Positions 7,585-14,934 of a DNA stretch of 42,194 bases are shown here, in pieces; position 1 is the stretch's first letter, and every line of letters starts with the position of its first letter. A program made the position numbers and the translations under genes. Under the pieces are notes generated by a model. That model ran no database searches. It was not told the DNA's origin and saw only the letters and a program-made list of their open reading frames with translations. Origin of the DNA: Geobacillus icigianus (GTDB lineage Bacteria; Bacillota; Bacilli; Bacillales; Anoxybacillaceae); NCBI RefSeq assembly GCF_000750005.1, contig NZ_JPYA01000051.1:1-42194 (forward strand). The letters are read 5' to 3'.

Positions 7585-8445
7585 TTAGTTTCGCAATAGT
7601 GGTCCGACTTTTTCGATGAGCTCGGTCATTTTCGCCGCATGGGCTTCATACAGCGCCTTTGCTTCTTCCGAATTCGTCTGCAGCGCGTATAGCTCGAAGT
7701 CGGCCTGCACTTTTTTCATTGCGGCGAGAAGCAGCTTTTTCTCCTGCGGCTCGGCCACTTGAATTTTGTCATCGTACAAATCAATCGTCAGCTGCCCGTA
7801 CGAATCGACTTGGGCGAGAAAGACGTTTTCGACCGCTACTCCTTGCTTATCAAGCTGTTCTTTCAGCCAGCCGCGGCCGAGTCCCATCGTCGCGAGCGGC
7901 TCATCCAAAATCATGCCGTCCATAATGACGGTTTGCGGCTCTTTTTCCCGCGGCGGGTTCGGAAACACATCGCCGACGGTGAGCGGTTGCTTTTCCCGCT
8001 TCAGCAGCACGTTTAAATCCCCGTTCGGCTCCAGCACCGCAAACTCAACATCGGCGACGCGGAACACATCCTTCTTGCGCAGCTGCTCGAGCAGCTCATC
8101 CACCGTGTACTTTTCCCGCTTTAAGTTTTCCTCTAAAATTTTGCCGTTTTTGATGAAAACCGTCGAATTTCCTTCGACGAAATCGCGGAATTTTTTATTG
8201 CGCAAAGAGATGCGGGCGATCAGAACCGGAAACAATGACCAAATTAAAATGCTTGTGATTCCTTCTTGGAGGGAAATATCCAAATCGGAAGACATCGTTC
8301 CAGCGATATCTCCAACCGTAATGCCGACAATGTACTCAAAAAAAGACAGTTTGGACAATTGTTTTTTGCCAAGAATGCGGGTGATCACAAACAATCCGAT
8401 TAAAATGCAGACAGAACGAATAGCCACTTCCAACCAGATAGGCAT
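7585..8445 (-). CDS. DUF421 (YetF-like) membrane protein with C-terminal DUF1657 domain ('2Duf')
   Basis: 286 aa. The N-terminal third has about three membrane helices (residues ~5-25, ~35-55, ~60-80). A soluble YetF-type domain with KRE and GD motifs follows. The last 45 residues (KKVQADFELYALQTNSEEAK onward) resemble the separate DUF1657 proteins encoded beside it. Proteins with this DUF421 plus DUF1657 make-up ('2Duf') occur in the spoVA2mob cassette and are reported to increase spore wet-heat resistance, probably from the inner membrane. The ATG at 8445 follows AAGGAG, which overlaps the stop of the upstream gene. Confidence 0.88.
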   Translation of the reverse strand: MPIWLEVAIRSVCILIGLFVITRILGKKQLSKLSFFEYIVGITVGDIAGTMSSDLDISLQEGITSILIWSLFPVLIARISLRNKKFRDFVEGNSTVFIKNGKILEENLKREKYTVDELLEQLRKKDVFRVADVEFAVLEPNGDLNVLLKREKQPLTVGDVFPNPPREKEPQTVIMDGMILDEPLATMGLGRGWLKEQLDKQGVAVENVFLAQVDSYGQLTIDLYDDKIQVAEPQEKKLLLAAMKKVQADFELYALQTNSEEAKALYEAHAAKMTELIEKVGPLLRN

Positions 8446-8457
8446 CGATCATGCTCC

Positions 8458-8664
8458 TTACTTTCCATGGTATTGCGGCTCTTCGAATTCGAGCCGGCCG
8501 ATCCGGCCTTTCAGTTCGGCGATCATCCGTTCGGCCGTGAGCATCGCTTCATGAAACGTTCGCTGCGCCGTTTCATCTTGGGAGGTGAGCGCCAGCTGTT
8601 GCAGGCCGGCATGAATGGCTTTTAAGCTCGCCAACGTTTGTTTCACTTGCGAAGCAACGGTCAT
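8458..8664 (-). CDS. DUF1657 small protein (second copy)
   Basis: 68 aa, starts MTVASQVKQTLASLKAIHAG and ends FEEPQYHGK. It is helical, without a signal or membrane segment, and clearly paralogous to the protein at 11371-11577 (same MTV-QVKQTLA-LKA start and EEPQY end). Ribosome site AGGAGGGACGTTC. It lies between spoVAEb and the DUF421 gene, its usual place in spoVA2mob-type operons. The molecular role is unknown. Confidence 0.88.
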   Translation of the reverse strand: MTVASQVKQTLASLKAIHAGLQQLALTSQDETAQRTFHEAMLTAERMIAELKGRIGRLEFEEPQYHGK

Positions 8665-8675
8665 GAACGTCCCTC

Positions 8676-9032
8676 CTATCCTTTCGGGCGGAACAAGAGC
8701 GCTCCGATGAATCCAAAGACGATCGCGGCGGAAATGCCGGCGCTCGTCACTTCAAACATGCCAGTCAACACGCCGACGATGCCGTGTTTTTCCGCCTCTT
8801 GCATCGCCCCGTGGACGAGCGCGTTTCCAAAGCTTGTAATCGGAATCGTCGCCCCGGCGCCGGCAAAATCGATAAGCGGCTCATACAATCCCAATCCGTT
8901 CAAAATAGCCCCTGCAACGACAAGAATGGTCAGTGTATGAGCAGGGGTGAGCTTAAACACATCCATTAAAAGTTGGCCAATGACGCAAATCAACCCGCCG
9001 ACGACAAACGCCCAAAAAAACATCGCCAGCAC
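8676..9032 (-). CDS. spoVAEb: SpoVAEb, stage V sporulation protein AE
   Basis: 118 aa integral membrane protein, containing [20 protein letters not shown] and [13 protein letters not shown], typical of SpoVAEb. With SpoVAC and SpoVAD it forms the inner-membrane machinery that moves dipicolinic acid into the spore and out on germination. The GTG at 9032 sits 7 nt after GGAGGTGAG, a site inside the end of spoVAD. The ATG at 9023 is an alternative but too far from that site. Confidence 0.9.
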   Translation of the reverse strand: MLAMFFWAFVVGGLICVIGQLLMDVFKLTPAHTLTILVVAGAILNGLGLYEPLIDFAGAGATIPITSFGNALVHGAMQEAEKHGIVGVLTGMFEVTSAGISAAIVFGFIGALLFRPKG

Positions 9033-9033
9033 G

Positions 9034-10047
9034 CTACGCCTCACCTCCATACTCGATCGCCACCGCATGGGCGATGCACGGAATCGTTTCATTTTGCTGG
9101 AACGACAACGGCGACAATAACGCGCCGGTCGCTACGGCCAAAATGCGCTTCAACTCGCCGCGCCGCATGCGGTTGAGCAAATGGCCGTAAACGACCACAG
9201 CCGAGCAAGCCGCCCCGCTCGCCCCGGACAGCACCGGCTGTCCATCGCGGTAAATAAGGAGCCCGCAATCTTGGTAACGTTCCTCGTCGATCTCGATGCC
9301 GTGCTGACGCAACAAATCTAAGGAAACTTGACGCCCGATTCTCCCTAAGTCGCCAGTGACAATCAAGTCATAGTGAGAGGCGTCGACTTGCATATCGCGC
9401 AAATGCGCTTCAATCGTATCGACCGCCGCCGGCGCCATCGCACCGCCCATATTAAACGGATCGGCCATTCCCATATCGACGACCCGGCCGATCGTCGCTG
9501 CTGTCACGCGCGGCCCGTCCCCTTTTGGGCTGACGATGGCGACCCCGGCGCCAGTGACGGTCCACTGCGCCGTCGGCGGCTTTTGCCCGCCGTACTCTGT
9601 CGGATAGCGGAACTGTTTTTCGACGGCGGTGTTATGGCTCGATGCCCCGGTCAATATATAGTCTGCCCCGCCGTAGTTTGTAATAAAAGCGCTGAGCGCC
9701 AGCCCTTCCATTGACGTAGAGCAGGCGCCAAAAACGCCGAGATACGGTGCGCCGAGCGTCCGGGCGGCGAAGCTGGTCGGCGTCATTTGGTTAATTAAGT
9801 CGCCGGCAATGAAAAACTGCACCTGTTCCTTCTGCAAACCGGCCTTTTCCAACGCTTGAAACGCCGCTTCCTCAAGCAAAACGCGGTGCGCTTTCTCATA
9901 CGACACCTCGCCAAGCCATAAATCTTCGTGAAGAAGATCAAACTCGTCGGCGAGGCGACCATTGGCCTCAAACGGCCCCCCGACGACTGCCGTAGCAATG
10001 ATGGCCGGTTTGTTGGCAAACACCCATGTGCGATGCCCTTTCAGCAT
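9034..10047 (-). CDS. spoVAD: SpoVAD, stage V sporulation protein AD
   Basis: 337 aa, soluble thiolase-like fold. It starts [20 protein letters not shown], and [15 protein letters not shown] occupies the position of the thiolase active-site loop. In B. subtilis SpoVAD binds dipicolinic acid directly and docks on SpoVAC and SpoVAE. The ATG overlaps the spoVAC stop in TAATG, with GGGGGGATTG upstream, so the two genes are translationally coupled. Length matches the 338 aa of B. subtilis. Confidence 0.93.
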   Translation of the reverse strand: MLKGHRTWVFANKPAIIATAVVGGPFEANGRLADEFDLLHEDLWLGEVSYEKAHRVLLEEAAFQALEKAGLQKEQVQFFIAGDLINQMTPTSFAARTLGAPYLGVFGACSTSMEGLALSAFITNYGGADYILTGASSHNTAVEKQFRYPTEYGGQKPPTAQWTVTGAGVAIVSPKGDGPRVTAATIGRVVDMGMADPFNMGGAMAPAAVDTIEAHLRDMQVDASHYDLIVTGDLGRIGRQVSLDLLRQHGIEIDEERYQDCGLLIYRDGQPVLSGASGAACSAVVVYGHLLNRMRRGELKRILAVATGALLSPLSFQQNETIPCIAHAVAIEYGGEA

Positions 10048-10526
10048 TACAATCCCCCCCACTGGGTCGCCACCGTTTTGACAAGAGCGATAACAAACGC
10101 TGCGAATGTGCCAAACAAAATAACCGACCCCGCGAGTTTGAACATGTTGGAGCCGACCCCAAGCACGAATCCTTCGGTCCGATGTTCAATCGCCGCGGAA
10201 ATGACAGCGTTGCCAAACCCCGTCACCGGCACAGCGCTCCCCGCCCCGGCAAACTGGGCGATGCGGTCATAAACGCCAAGCCCGGTTAAAATCATGGACA
10301 AAAAAACCATGGTCGCCACCGTCGGGTTCCCCGCCGTCTGCTCGGTGAAGTCAAAGAAATACATATAAAAATAAGAAATCGCCTGTCCGATCGCACAAAT
10401 GGTCCCGCCGACGAGAAAGGCGCAGGCACAGTTGCGAACGATCGGGCGCTTTGTTTCCCGTTCTTTTTCGAATAAGTGGTACTCTTGTTGAACTGGAGTT
10501 AATTTTTTCCTCTTTTCATTCGCCAT
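10047..10526 (-). CDS. spoVAC: SpoVAC, stage V sporulation protein AC
   Basis: 159 aa. A charged cytosolic N-terminus (about 30 residues, ending KERETKRPIVRNCACAF) is followed by four to five membrane helices with GFGNAVISAAIEH and GVGSNMFKLAGSVI motifs. SpoVAC is thought to form the mechanosensitive pore for dipicolinic acid. Ribosome site GAGGTGTCGGT. It overlaps spoVAD by one base. Confidence 0.93.
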   Translation of the reverse strand: MANEKRKKLTPVQQEYHLFEKERETKRPIVRNCACAFLVGGTICAIGQAISYFYMYFFDFTEQTAGNPTVATMVFLSMILTGLGVYDRIAQFAGAGSAVPVTGFGNAVISAAIEHRTEGFVLGVGSNMFKLAGSVILFGTFAAFVIALVKTVATQWGGL

Positions 10527-10542
10527 ACCGACACCTCTTCTC

Positions 10543-11013
10543 TTATGTCTGCTCTTTGCTTAGCTTTTCGATGCGCCCGATTTCCCGCTGGAGATCGCGC
10601 TCATCCCAACGTTTTTTCTCCATCTTCGTTTTGAGGTCTTTCGTTTTCCAAAAAATTTTCAAATCACTCGAAGAGACGACATCATACCCGGGAAACATGG
10701 CGCGCAATCGTTCAGCAATCTCTTTTTCAATTTTCTTCCGCTTCCATCGTTTCAGATGAGGAATTTGATAAGCGACGAGCAGCCGCTCTCCGCTGTTGAC
10801 CGCCACCACCTCACGGACGTCATCGCGCTGGCGCAACGAAGCGACCGCCCGTTCCGCCGGTCCTTGATCCAACACAGCCCCTTTTGCCGTCCCGAACGTT
10901 TGGGCGCGCATCCAATCCGCCCCTTGCAGCGACTGTTTTTGCTCTGTCTCCTCTTTTGCGCAACCGCTAGCGGCGAGCCAAACAGCCACCGCTGCCAACC
11001 ACCATCGTTTCAT
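10543..11013 (-). CDS. YhcN/YlaJ-type sporulation lipoprotein
   Basis: 156 aa. Signal peptide MKRWWLAAVAVWLAASGC with the lipobox cysteine at residue 18, so it should be anchored on the outer face of a membrane. The body has paired segments resembling the YhcN/YlaJ family (VASLRQRDDVREVVAVNSGE and KEIAERLRAMFPGYDVVSSS). Such a lipoprotein is a regular member of spoVA2mob operons. The ribosome site GGGTGAGTAGCG is moderate. It lies 16 bp before spoVAC. Confidence 0.83.
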   Translation of the reverse strand: MKRWWLAAVAVWLAASGCAKEETEQKQSLQGADWMRAQTFGTAKGAVLDQGPAERAVASLRQRDDVREVVAVNSGERLLVAYQIPHLKRWKRKKIEKEIAERLRAMFPGYDVVSSSDLKIFWKTKDLKTKMEKKRWDERDLQREIGRIEKLSKEQT

Positions 11014-11046
11014 CGCTACTCACCCATTCATTTTATGTACATTCGT

Positions 11047-11174
11047 CTAGGAGGCTGGTGATGTAGTGCAAAACATTACTGAATTCCATCTATTTCTCAA
11101 TTAGAGAAACTTTCTTTACTAAATGAAAATACCGCCGATTTGTGTGTGACAGCCGTTTTTCATCGCCCCTCTAG
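11047..11174 (+). repeat. Family A repeat, copy 4 (subtype i)
   Basis: CTAGGAGGCTGGTGATGTAG opens the element. The centre is TATTTCTCAATTAGAGAAAC and the end is GTTTTTCATCGCCCCTCTAG. Its last CTAG is also the first CTAG of copy 5. The pair separates the first DUF1657 gene from the rest of the spoVA-type operon. Confidence 0.88.
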
Positions 11175-11309
11175 AGTGGCGGCGATTTAAGGAAACAGGC
11201 TGCTTACCAGCTCCGTTTCTCAAATCGAAAAGCCCTGTAGCATCAGGATCGCCTTTCACACGCTCCCCCATTGTCGAAAAGGAACAACCTGTTTTCACCA
11301 GCCATCTAG
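11171..11309 (+). repeat. Family A repeat, copy 5 (subtype ii)
   Basis: Starts CTAGAGTGGCGGCGATTTAA, has centre CGTTTCTCAAATCGAAAAG, and ends TTTTCACCAGCCATCTAG. It is fused to copy 4 through the shared CTAG at 11171-11174. Confidence 0.88.
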
Positions 11310-11370
11310 GCGGCGGAACGGTTGCCATAGCTTCAACTGTTCCGCCAAAAAACAGCTCACTTGACGAAAG

Positions 11371-11577
11371 TTATTGCTGTTTATATTGTGGCTCTTCGTT
11401 TTGAATTTCTTGCACGCGCGAGTTCACTAAATCAATGACCGCTTGCGTTTGTTGAGCGGCTTGTTGATAAAGCTGTTTCGCGGTTTGGTTTTCCGTTTGC
11501 AGGGCAAACGTTTCAAAGTTCGCTTGAGCCGCTTTTAACCCAGCCAATGTTTGTTTCACTTGTGTTACAACCGTCAT
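11371..11577 (-). CDS. DUF1657 small protein (first copy)
   Basis: 68 aa helical protein starting MTVVTQVKQTLAGLKAAQAN and ending EEPQYKQQ. It is a paralogue of 8458-8664 and of the C-terminal domain of the DUF421 protein. Ribosome site AAAGGAGGACATTTATC. It is probably the first gene of the spoVA-type operon, with a sigma-G-like promoter at 11623-11652. Two repeat elements lie between it and the lipoprotein gene. Function unknown. Confidence 0.87.
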   Translation of the reverse strand: MTVVTQVKQTLAGLKAAQANFETFALQTENQTAKQLYQQAAQQTQAVIDLVNSRVQEIQNEEPQYKQQ

Positions 11578-11622
11578 GATAAATGTCCTCCTTTAGCGGT
11601 GAAAATTGACGCTGACAGTGAT

Positions 11623-11652
11623 TAGAATGGGGTTTCGCCGCCAAATTATAAT
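11623..11652 (-). promoter_or_regulatory. Candidate sigma-G promoter of the spoVA-type operon
   Basis: On the minus strand ATTATA (11647-11652) and CATTCTA (11623-11629) are 17 nt apart. They partly match the forespore pattern GnATA / CATACTA, and the placement suits the DUF1657 gene. SpoVA genes are known forespore genes; the assignment to this sequence is inference. Confidence 0.4.
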
Positions 11653-11711
11653 TGTAATTTTTTTGTAAAACCTTTGACCTCTTCACATCACTAACAGCCG
11701 GAAAAAGATAA

Positions 11712-11756
11712 AAGCAAGTGGAGAGAAACGAAAGGTTTTTCTCCACTTGCTTTTAG
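11712..11756. terminator. Terminator after the holin-like gene
   Basis: AAAAGCAAGTGGAGA and TCTCCACTTGCTTTT form a 15-bp stem. T-rich flanks follow on the minus strand (TTTTATCTTTTTCC). It ends transcription of the gene at 11786-11989. Confidence 0.8.
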
Positions 11757-11785
11757 GGACTGATCGGACAGCCCCCTCTTGCTGT

Positions 11786-11989
11786 TTATGACTTGGGGTC
11801 GACTTTGTCGGAATAACCGCGGCCAAGCGATGGATTGTTTAAAATGCCGGCCATCACGAAAATGCTCAACAAGGCGTGATACAGCTGCTCGTATTTGCCG
11901 AGATCGATATCCACACCGAACGTTTCGAGCGCCAAGACGACAAACGACCCGATTCCTAGCCAGAGTCCGTAATTTTTAAAACGTTCCAC
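11786..11989 (-). CDS. phiLC3-type holin-like small membrane protein
   Basis: 67 aa from a GTG start behind GGGGGACAGAAGCG. Two hydrophobic helices (about residues 10-25 and 35-52) are joined by DIDLGKYEQLYHALL, and the C-terminus ILNNPSLGRGYSD is typical of phage holins of the phiLC3 family. In phages these make membrane holes for lysin export. Here no lysin or other phage gene is adjacent and the gene sits in a spore-coat cluster, so it may have been recruited for sporulation or germination. Confidence 0.8.
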   Translation of the reverse strand: MERFKNYGLWLGIGSFVVLALETFGVDIDLGKYEQLYHALLSIFVMAGILNNPSLGRGYSDKVDPKS

Positions 11990-12017
11990 CGCTTCTGTCC
12001 CCCATTTTCCTTATCGC

Positions 12018-12239
12018 TTAAATCCACGAGAACGGTCTCCGTTCCCCTTCGTCCCGGCCGTGTTCGCCTTCATCGTGCCCTTTCTCTTCCCGCACGTCCT
12101 CCATGGCTTCGACCGCGTCTGCCCGATGCGGGAACAACCATGGGTCACGGATGCGACCGCGCGGCACAATAATGACGTCATCGGCATGAATGATCAGCTT
12201 ATCCACATGAATGACCTTCCCTTTTTTCCGATCCGACAT
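12018..12239 (-). CDS. Small charged protein, function unknown
   Basis: 73 aa. The first half is beta-like and hydrophobic (KVIHVDKLIIHADDVIIVPR). The tail is strongly charged and rich in His, Glu and Gly (EEKGHDEGEHGRDEGERRPF). The ATG at 12239 follows AAGGGGGGAATGGGG; ATG 12245 is a poorer choice. I do not recognise a family. Its location suggests a spore-surface or sporulation protein, which is inference. Confidence 0.65.
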   Translation of the reverse strand: MSDRKKGKVIHVDKLIIHADDVIIVPRGRIRDPWLFPHRADAVEAMEDVREEKGHDEGEHGRDEGERRPFSWI

Positions 12240-12327
12240 CCCCATTCCCCCCTTCCTTTCGCCTAGTGGCATTGTTAGACTATGCACGGAAAGGCTCTGG
12301 AGTATGGGCATCTCTCACGGATCGGCT

Positions 12328-12456
12328 TCATTTCTTTACCATCGGCGGTCGGCCGCAGCCGCAGCCCCGCGGGCGCCGTACTGGCTGAGTGGTCGAGGAA
12401 AGCGCCCATGTCGTCGGTTTGGGCGATACGGGGTTCGTTCGAACAGGCTTCATCAT
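12328..12456 (-). CDS. Candidate 42-aa basic, Pro/Arg-rich peptide
   Basis: Short open frame starting MMKPVRTNPVSPKPTTWALS, with GCGCGRPP near the end and a basic C-terminus (MVKK). The ATG is 9 nt after GGGGGG in ATGGGGGGATGAAAGCC. It fills an otherwise empty 290-bp gap in the coat cluster and has the composition of small cross-linkable coat proteins. There is no family recognition, so it may be spurious. Confidence 0.4.
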   Translation of the reverse strand: MMKPVRTNPVSPKPTTWALSSTTQPVRRPRGCGCGRPPMVKK

Positions 12457-12529
12457 GGCTTTCATCCCCCCATCTGGCAAAAATGTAAGGCTATTTTTAG
12501 TGTATGACCGTTTAAGCCAAGGGTGCTGC

Positions 12530-12814
12530 TTATTTTTCTTTGTCTTGCCCGCGGCGGGATGACATCGCTTTTTCTTGCCTTAACGTGCGGAAAAACCAGC
12601 TATCCAGCCGCTCCTCTTCGGGGTCGCCGGCCTTTTCCGGCTCGAGCAGCTGCTCCAACCGGCGGCGCAGCTCTTCATTTTCCTTTGTCAATTGTTTCAC
12701 TTGTTCATAACGTTGTTCGCTTTGATGGGCCAACTCGCGCAAAACGATATTTTCCGCTTCTATCTCTTTCAACCGGCGCCACAACTTCATCCATTTTTTT
12801 TCACCTTTCTCCAT
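12530..12814 (-). CDS. Coiled-coil protein, function unknown
   Basis: 94 aa, almost entirely helical. The stretch from residue 10 to 60 (LWRRLKEIEAENIVLRELAH onward to RRRLEQLLEPEK) has a clear heptad pattern, so a coiled-coil is likely. The tail is charged. The ATG at 12814 follows AAAGAGAGGAAAACCGAGC. An open extension to 13210 overlaps the divergent neighbour and is not supported. Its N-terminal coiled-coil recalls that of the 243-aa protein at 14203. Confidence 0.65.
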   Translation of the reverse strand: MEKGEKKWMKLWRRLKEIEAENIVLRELAHQSEQRYEQVKQLTKENEELRRRLEQLLEPEKAGDPEEERLDSWFFRTLRQEKAMSSRRGQDKEK

Positions 12815-12965
12815 GCTCGGTTTTCCTCTCTTTCCCTTCTTTTTCCTTGTCTGACATAGATGTCGTTCATCATTTGTGGATGCATAAGTAAGATGTGTGA
12901 TAGAAGAATCAAGTACAACTTTTGGTGAAAAGCCATAGATGTTGACAAAATCCGCTTTTGTCCCA

Positions 12966-12994
12966 ACACACTTACCTAGAGGGTTCATAGTATA
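12966..12994 (+). promoter_or_regulatory. Sigma-K-like promoter of the Cys-rich spore protein gene
   Basis: CATAGTATA (12986-12994) fits the sigma-K -10 pattern CATAnnnTA. ACAC (12966-12969) sits 16 nt upstream as the AC-type -35. Transcription would start near 13001, 54 nt before the ATG at 13055. Confidence 0.6.
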
Positions 12995-13054
12995 CAGTAG
13001 CCCCACCCAATCAAAGGAACGGGGAAAAACGATCGAAGGATAGGAGGATACCAA

Positions 13055-13777
13055 ATGGGTCATTACCATCATCGTCACGACAAAGAACGGTTGTGCATTC
13101 GAACTCGCAAAGTCTATGACTGGGTCACTCGACAAATTGACGTTCCGTTGCGGAGCTTCAACGGGCCGGAACTGGAAGACATCTTTCCAACGAGCAAATG
13201 CCCGCGTCAAGGGCTGCTATGCGACTGCATCGCCGAGCGGGGGCTTGATCCGTCCGAATTAACGATTCGTTGCTTCCTTTCTGACGCTCAAGGAAATCGG
13301 ATTGACCCGGTCGTTGACCAAGATGCGCTCATTTTCCAAGAAATTGTTCAGCCCCAAGGGCGCCAGCCGGTCAACATCACACTGCCATCCGGCGACACCG
13401 TCACATTGCAAAAGGTCAAAGCCCTTATCAAAGGCCATGTCGTCGTCCAAATTGTGAGTGGAAACGGCGTTGTCGTTTGCGAGTCGAAACCGATCCCGTT
13501 TGCGACAGCGCAAACGTTCATCCTTTGCGCTCCTGAAGGCACGGAACTGGTCGGACACATTTCCTTCTTCGAATGCGACTCCAGCCTCGTCTGCACCGAC
13601 AACTTCTCGCAGCTCGACGTCTCCATCACGCTTTGCTTAGAAGTGCAAATGGAAGCAGACGTCAAAATCGAAGTCGAAGCCCGGCTGTGCCAACCGCGCG
13701 AAGAGCTGGCAGAAGCGACCCTTTGCCCGACAGCCAAGTTTCCGTCGCAATGCCCGGAAGTCTTCCCCGCTCATTAA
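13055..13777 (+). CDS. Cys-rich probable spore-surface protein
   Basis: 240 aa with about a dozen cysteines spread along the chain (SKCPRQGLLCDC, TIRCFLS, VVCESK, FILCAPEGTE, FECDSSLVC, ITLCLEV, RLCQPREE). The start is His-rich (MGHYHHRHDKERLCIRTRKV), and the body is beta-rich with a repeated 'GxxVxLQKVKALIKGxVVV' flavour. There is no signal peptide. It has an excellent ribosome site (GGATAGGAGGATACCA) and a sigma-K-like promoter, so late mother-cell expression and disulfide cross-linking in the outer coat or crust are likely. It is not homologous to CotY/CotZ as far as I can see, yet it occupies their place in the cluster. Confidence 0.75.
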   Translation: MGHYHHRHDKERLCIRTRKVYDWVTRQIDVPLRSFNGPELEDIFPTSKCPRQGLLCDCIAERGLDPSELTIRCFLSDAQGNRIDPVVDQDALIFQEIVQPQGRQPVNITLPSGDTVTLQKVKALIKGHVVVQIVSGNGVVVCESKPIPFATAQTFILCAPEGTELVGHISFFECDSSLVCTDNFSQLDVSITLCLEVQMEADVKIEVEARLCQPREELAEATLCPTAKFPSQCPEVFPAH

Positions 13778-13781
13778 TAAA

Positions 13782-13838
13782 CGGCTTTTCTGCCCCAGCG
13801 AGCCTTTCTCGCTTGGCTGGCAGAAAAGCTTTTTTTCT
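13782..13838 (+). terminator. Terminator after the Cys-rich protein gene
   Basis: GCTTTTCTGCC(N)CAGCGAG pairs with CTCGCTTGG(N)GGCAGAAAAGC, a long near-perfect stem, followed by TTTTTTT. Confidence 0.85.
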
Positions 13839-13985
13839 GCCTCATGGATTCGGAAGCTTGAACGGATCGCTTTTGATAAACTCTCCGGCAAAAAAGCTTT
13901 TTTCTGCCTCACGGATTCGAAAGCTTGAACGGATCGCTTTCGATAAACTCTCCGACCAAAAAGCTTTTTCTGCCTCACGGATGCC
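13824..13985 (+). repeat. 67-68 bp tandem direct repeats (2.4 copies)
   Basis: The unit begins AAAAGCTTTTTTCTGCCTCA and runs through GGATTCGAAAGCTTGAACGG to AAACTCTCCG. It starts at 13824, 13892 and 13959. The unit begins with the 3' arm and T-run of the preceding terminator, so each copy repeats half of that terminator. Confidence 0.85.
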
Positions 13986-14032
13986 ATACATGTTTCGCTG
14001 CCTTTTTACATATGCATGGTAACAACCCGCAT

Positions 14033-14174
14033 CTTAGGAGTCCGGTGATTTCGTGTAAACTGCTGCTGATCGGTCCCGTTTCTCAATTAGAGAAACTTTG
14101 CACAATCAGCTTTCTTTTTGAAATAAAAATGCCTCCAATTGGTGTGCGGCAGCGATTTTTCACCGGCCTTCTAG
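14033..14174 (+). repeat. Family A repeat, copy 6 (subtype i)
   Basis: Starts CTTAGGAGTCCGGTGATTTC, centre GTTTCTCAATTAGAGAAACT, ends TTTTTCACCGGCCTTCTAG. It is very close to the inverted copies at 18404 and 22080. It ends 14 bp before the ribosome site of the next gene. Confidence 0.88.
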
Positions 14175-14202
14175 CAAAGCGAACGATAAGGAGGGCAAAC
14201 AA

Positions 14203-14934
14203 ATGGCTCATCACCGTTCGGATCGAGAACTCCAGCTGCAGCAAAAACTCATTCATTATCGTTCGGAATTGATTCAGTGGGAACAACGCTGGACCGAGCT
14301 GCAACAACAGCTAGAAAAGGAACGGCTTCGCACCGAGTATTGGCGACAAAAAGCAAAAGAATGGAAAACTTCCGTCTTGAACGAGTACGAACAAACTATC
14401 GCTCTTCTCCAACAAGAGCTGTTGCGCTGTCAAGTCGCACTCGAGGAACAAGCGCACCAGCCTGCTTCTTTCACGACCGATGAACTTCGTCTCCATGCCT
14501 TTTTTCGCTTTTCCGTCATGCTCCCTTCGCATCTGGAAGAGCCGATTTGGATCATCGGCGATCTCATCATGGACAACATCGGGACGGCAGCTGCAGATAT
14601 CGCCTCGATTTGCCTTACCGTCACTCCTAAGCAAGCTGGCTCCTTAAGCGGAAAAATCGCTTCTTCTTCGCTGAGTGATCCAGACCAGCAACCGGGATGG
14701 GTTTTCGTTCATTCCGATTGGCAACGTTTCATTCGTGAAAAGGGAGAATATTGGATTCGCCCTGCCGCCCATCGTTCCCTCGCGCCACGGGAATCACTTA
14801 TATTTCCTTCGTTTCAAATTCGCGTGAACCATCCGCTGTCTGCACCGCTCCGTGTAGCAGCCACCGTGTATTGCGCGCAATCGGAACAAGGGATCGAAGC
14901 CGTCAATCCGCTGATCATTCAGCCGCTCTCCTAA
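14203..14934 (+). CDS. Coiled-coil protein with beta-rich C-terminal domain, function unknown
   Basis: 243 aa. Residues 5-85 are a strong coiled coil (LQLQQKLIHYRSELIQWEQR to LLQQELLRCQVALEEQ). Residues 90-243 look like a globular beta-rich domain (EEPIWIIGDLIMDNIGTAAA, ICLTVTPKQAG, SFQIRVNHPLSAPLRVAATV). There are no membrane segments. Ribosome site AAGGAGGGCAAACAA. I do not recognise the family. It lies between the Cys-rich protein and the CotW-like gene, so a spore-coat role is plausible. Its TAA stop is part of the left end of family A copy 7. Confidence 0.7.
   Translation: MAHHRSDRELQLQQKLIHYRSELIQWEQRWTELQQQLEKERLRTEYWRQKAKEWKTSVLNEYEQTIALLQQELLRCQVALEEQAHQPASFTTDELRLHAFFRFSVMLPSHLEEPIWIIGDLIMDNIGTAAADIASICLTVTPKQAGSLSGKIASSSLSDPDQQPGWVFVHSDWQRFIREKGEYWIRPAAHRSLAPRESLIFPSFQIRVNHPLSAPLRVAATVYCAQSEQGIEAVNPLIIQPLS

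Noticed and set aside
12815..13210. Long minus-strand extension of the 94-aa coiled-coil protein
   Set aside because: It would cover the divergent promoter and start of the Cys-rich protein. The ATG at 12814 has a good ribosome site and the extension has no coherent sequence character.
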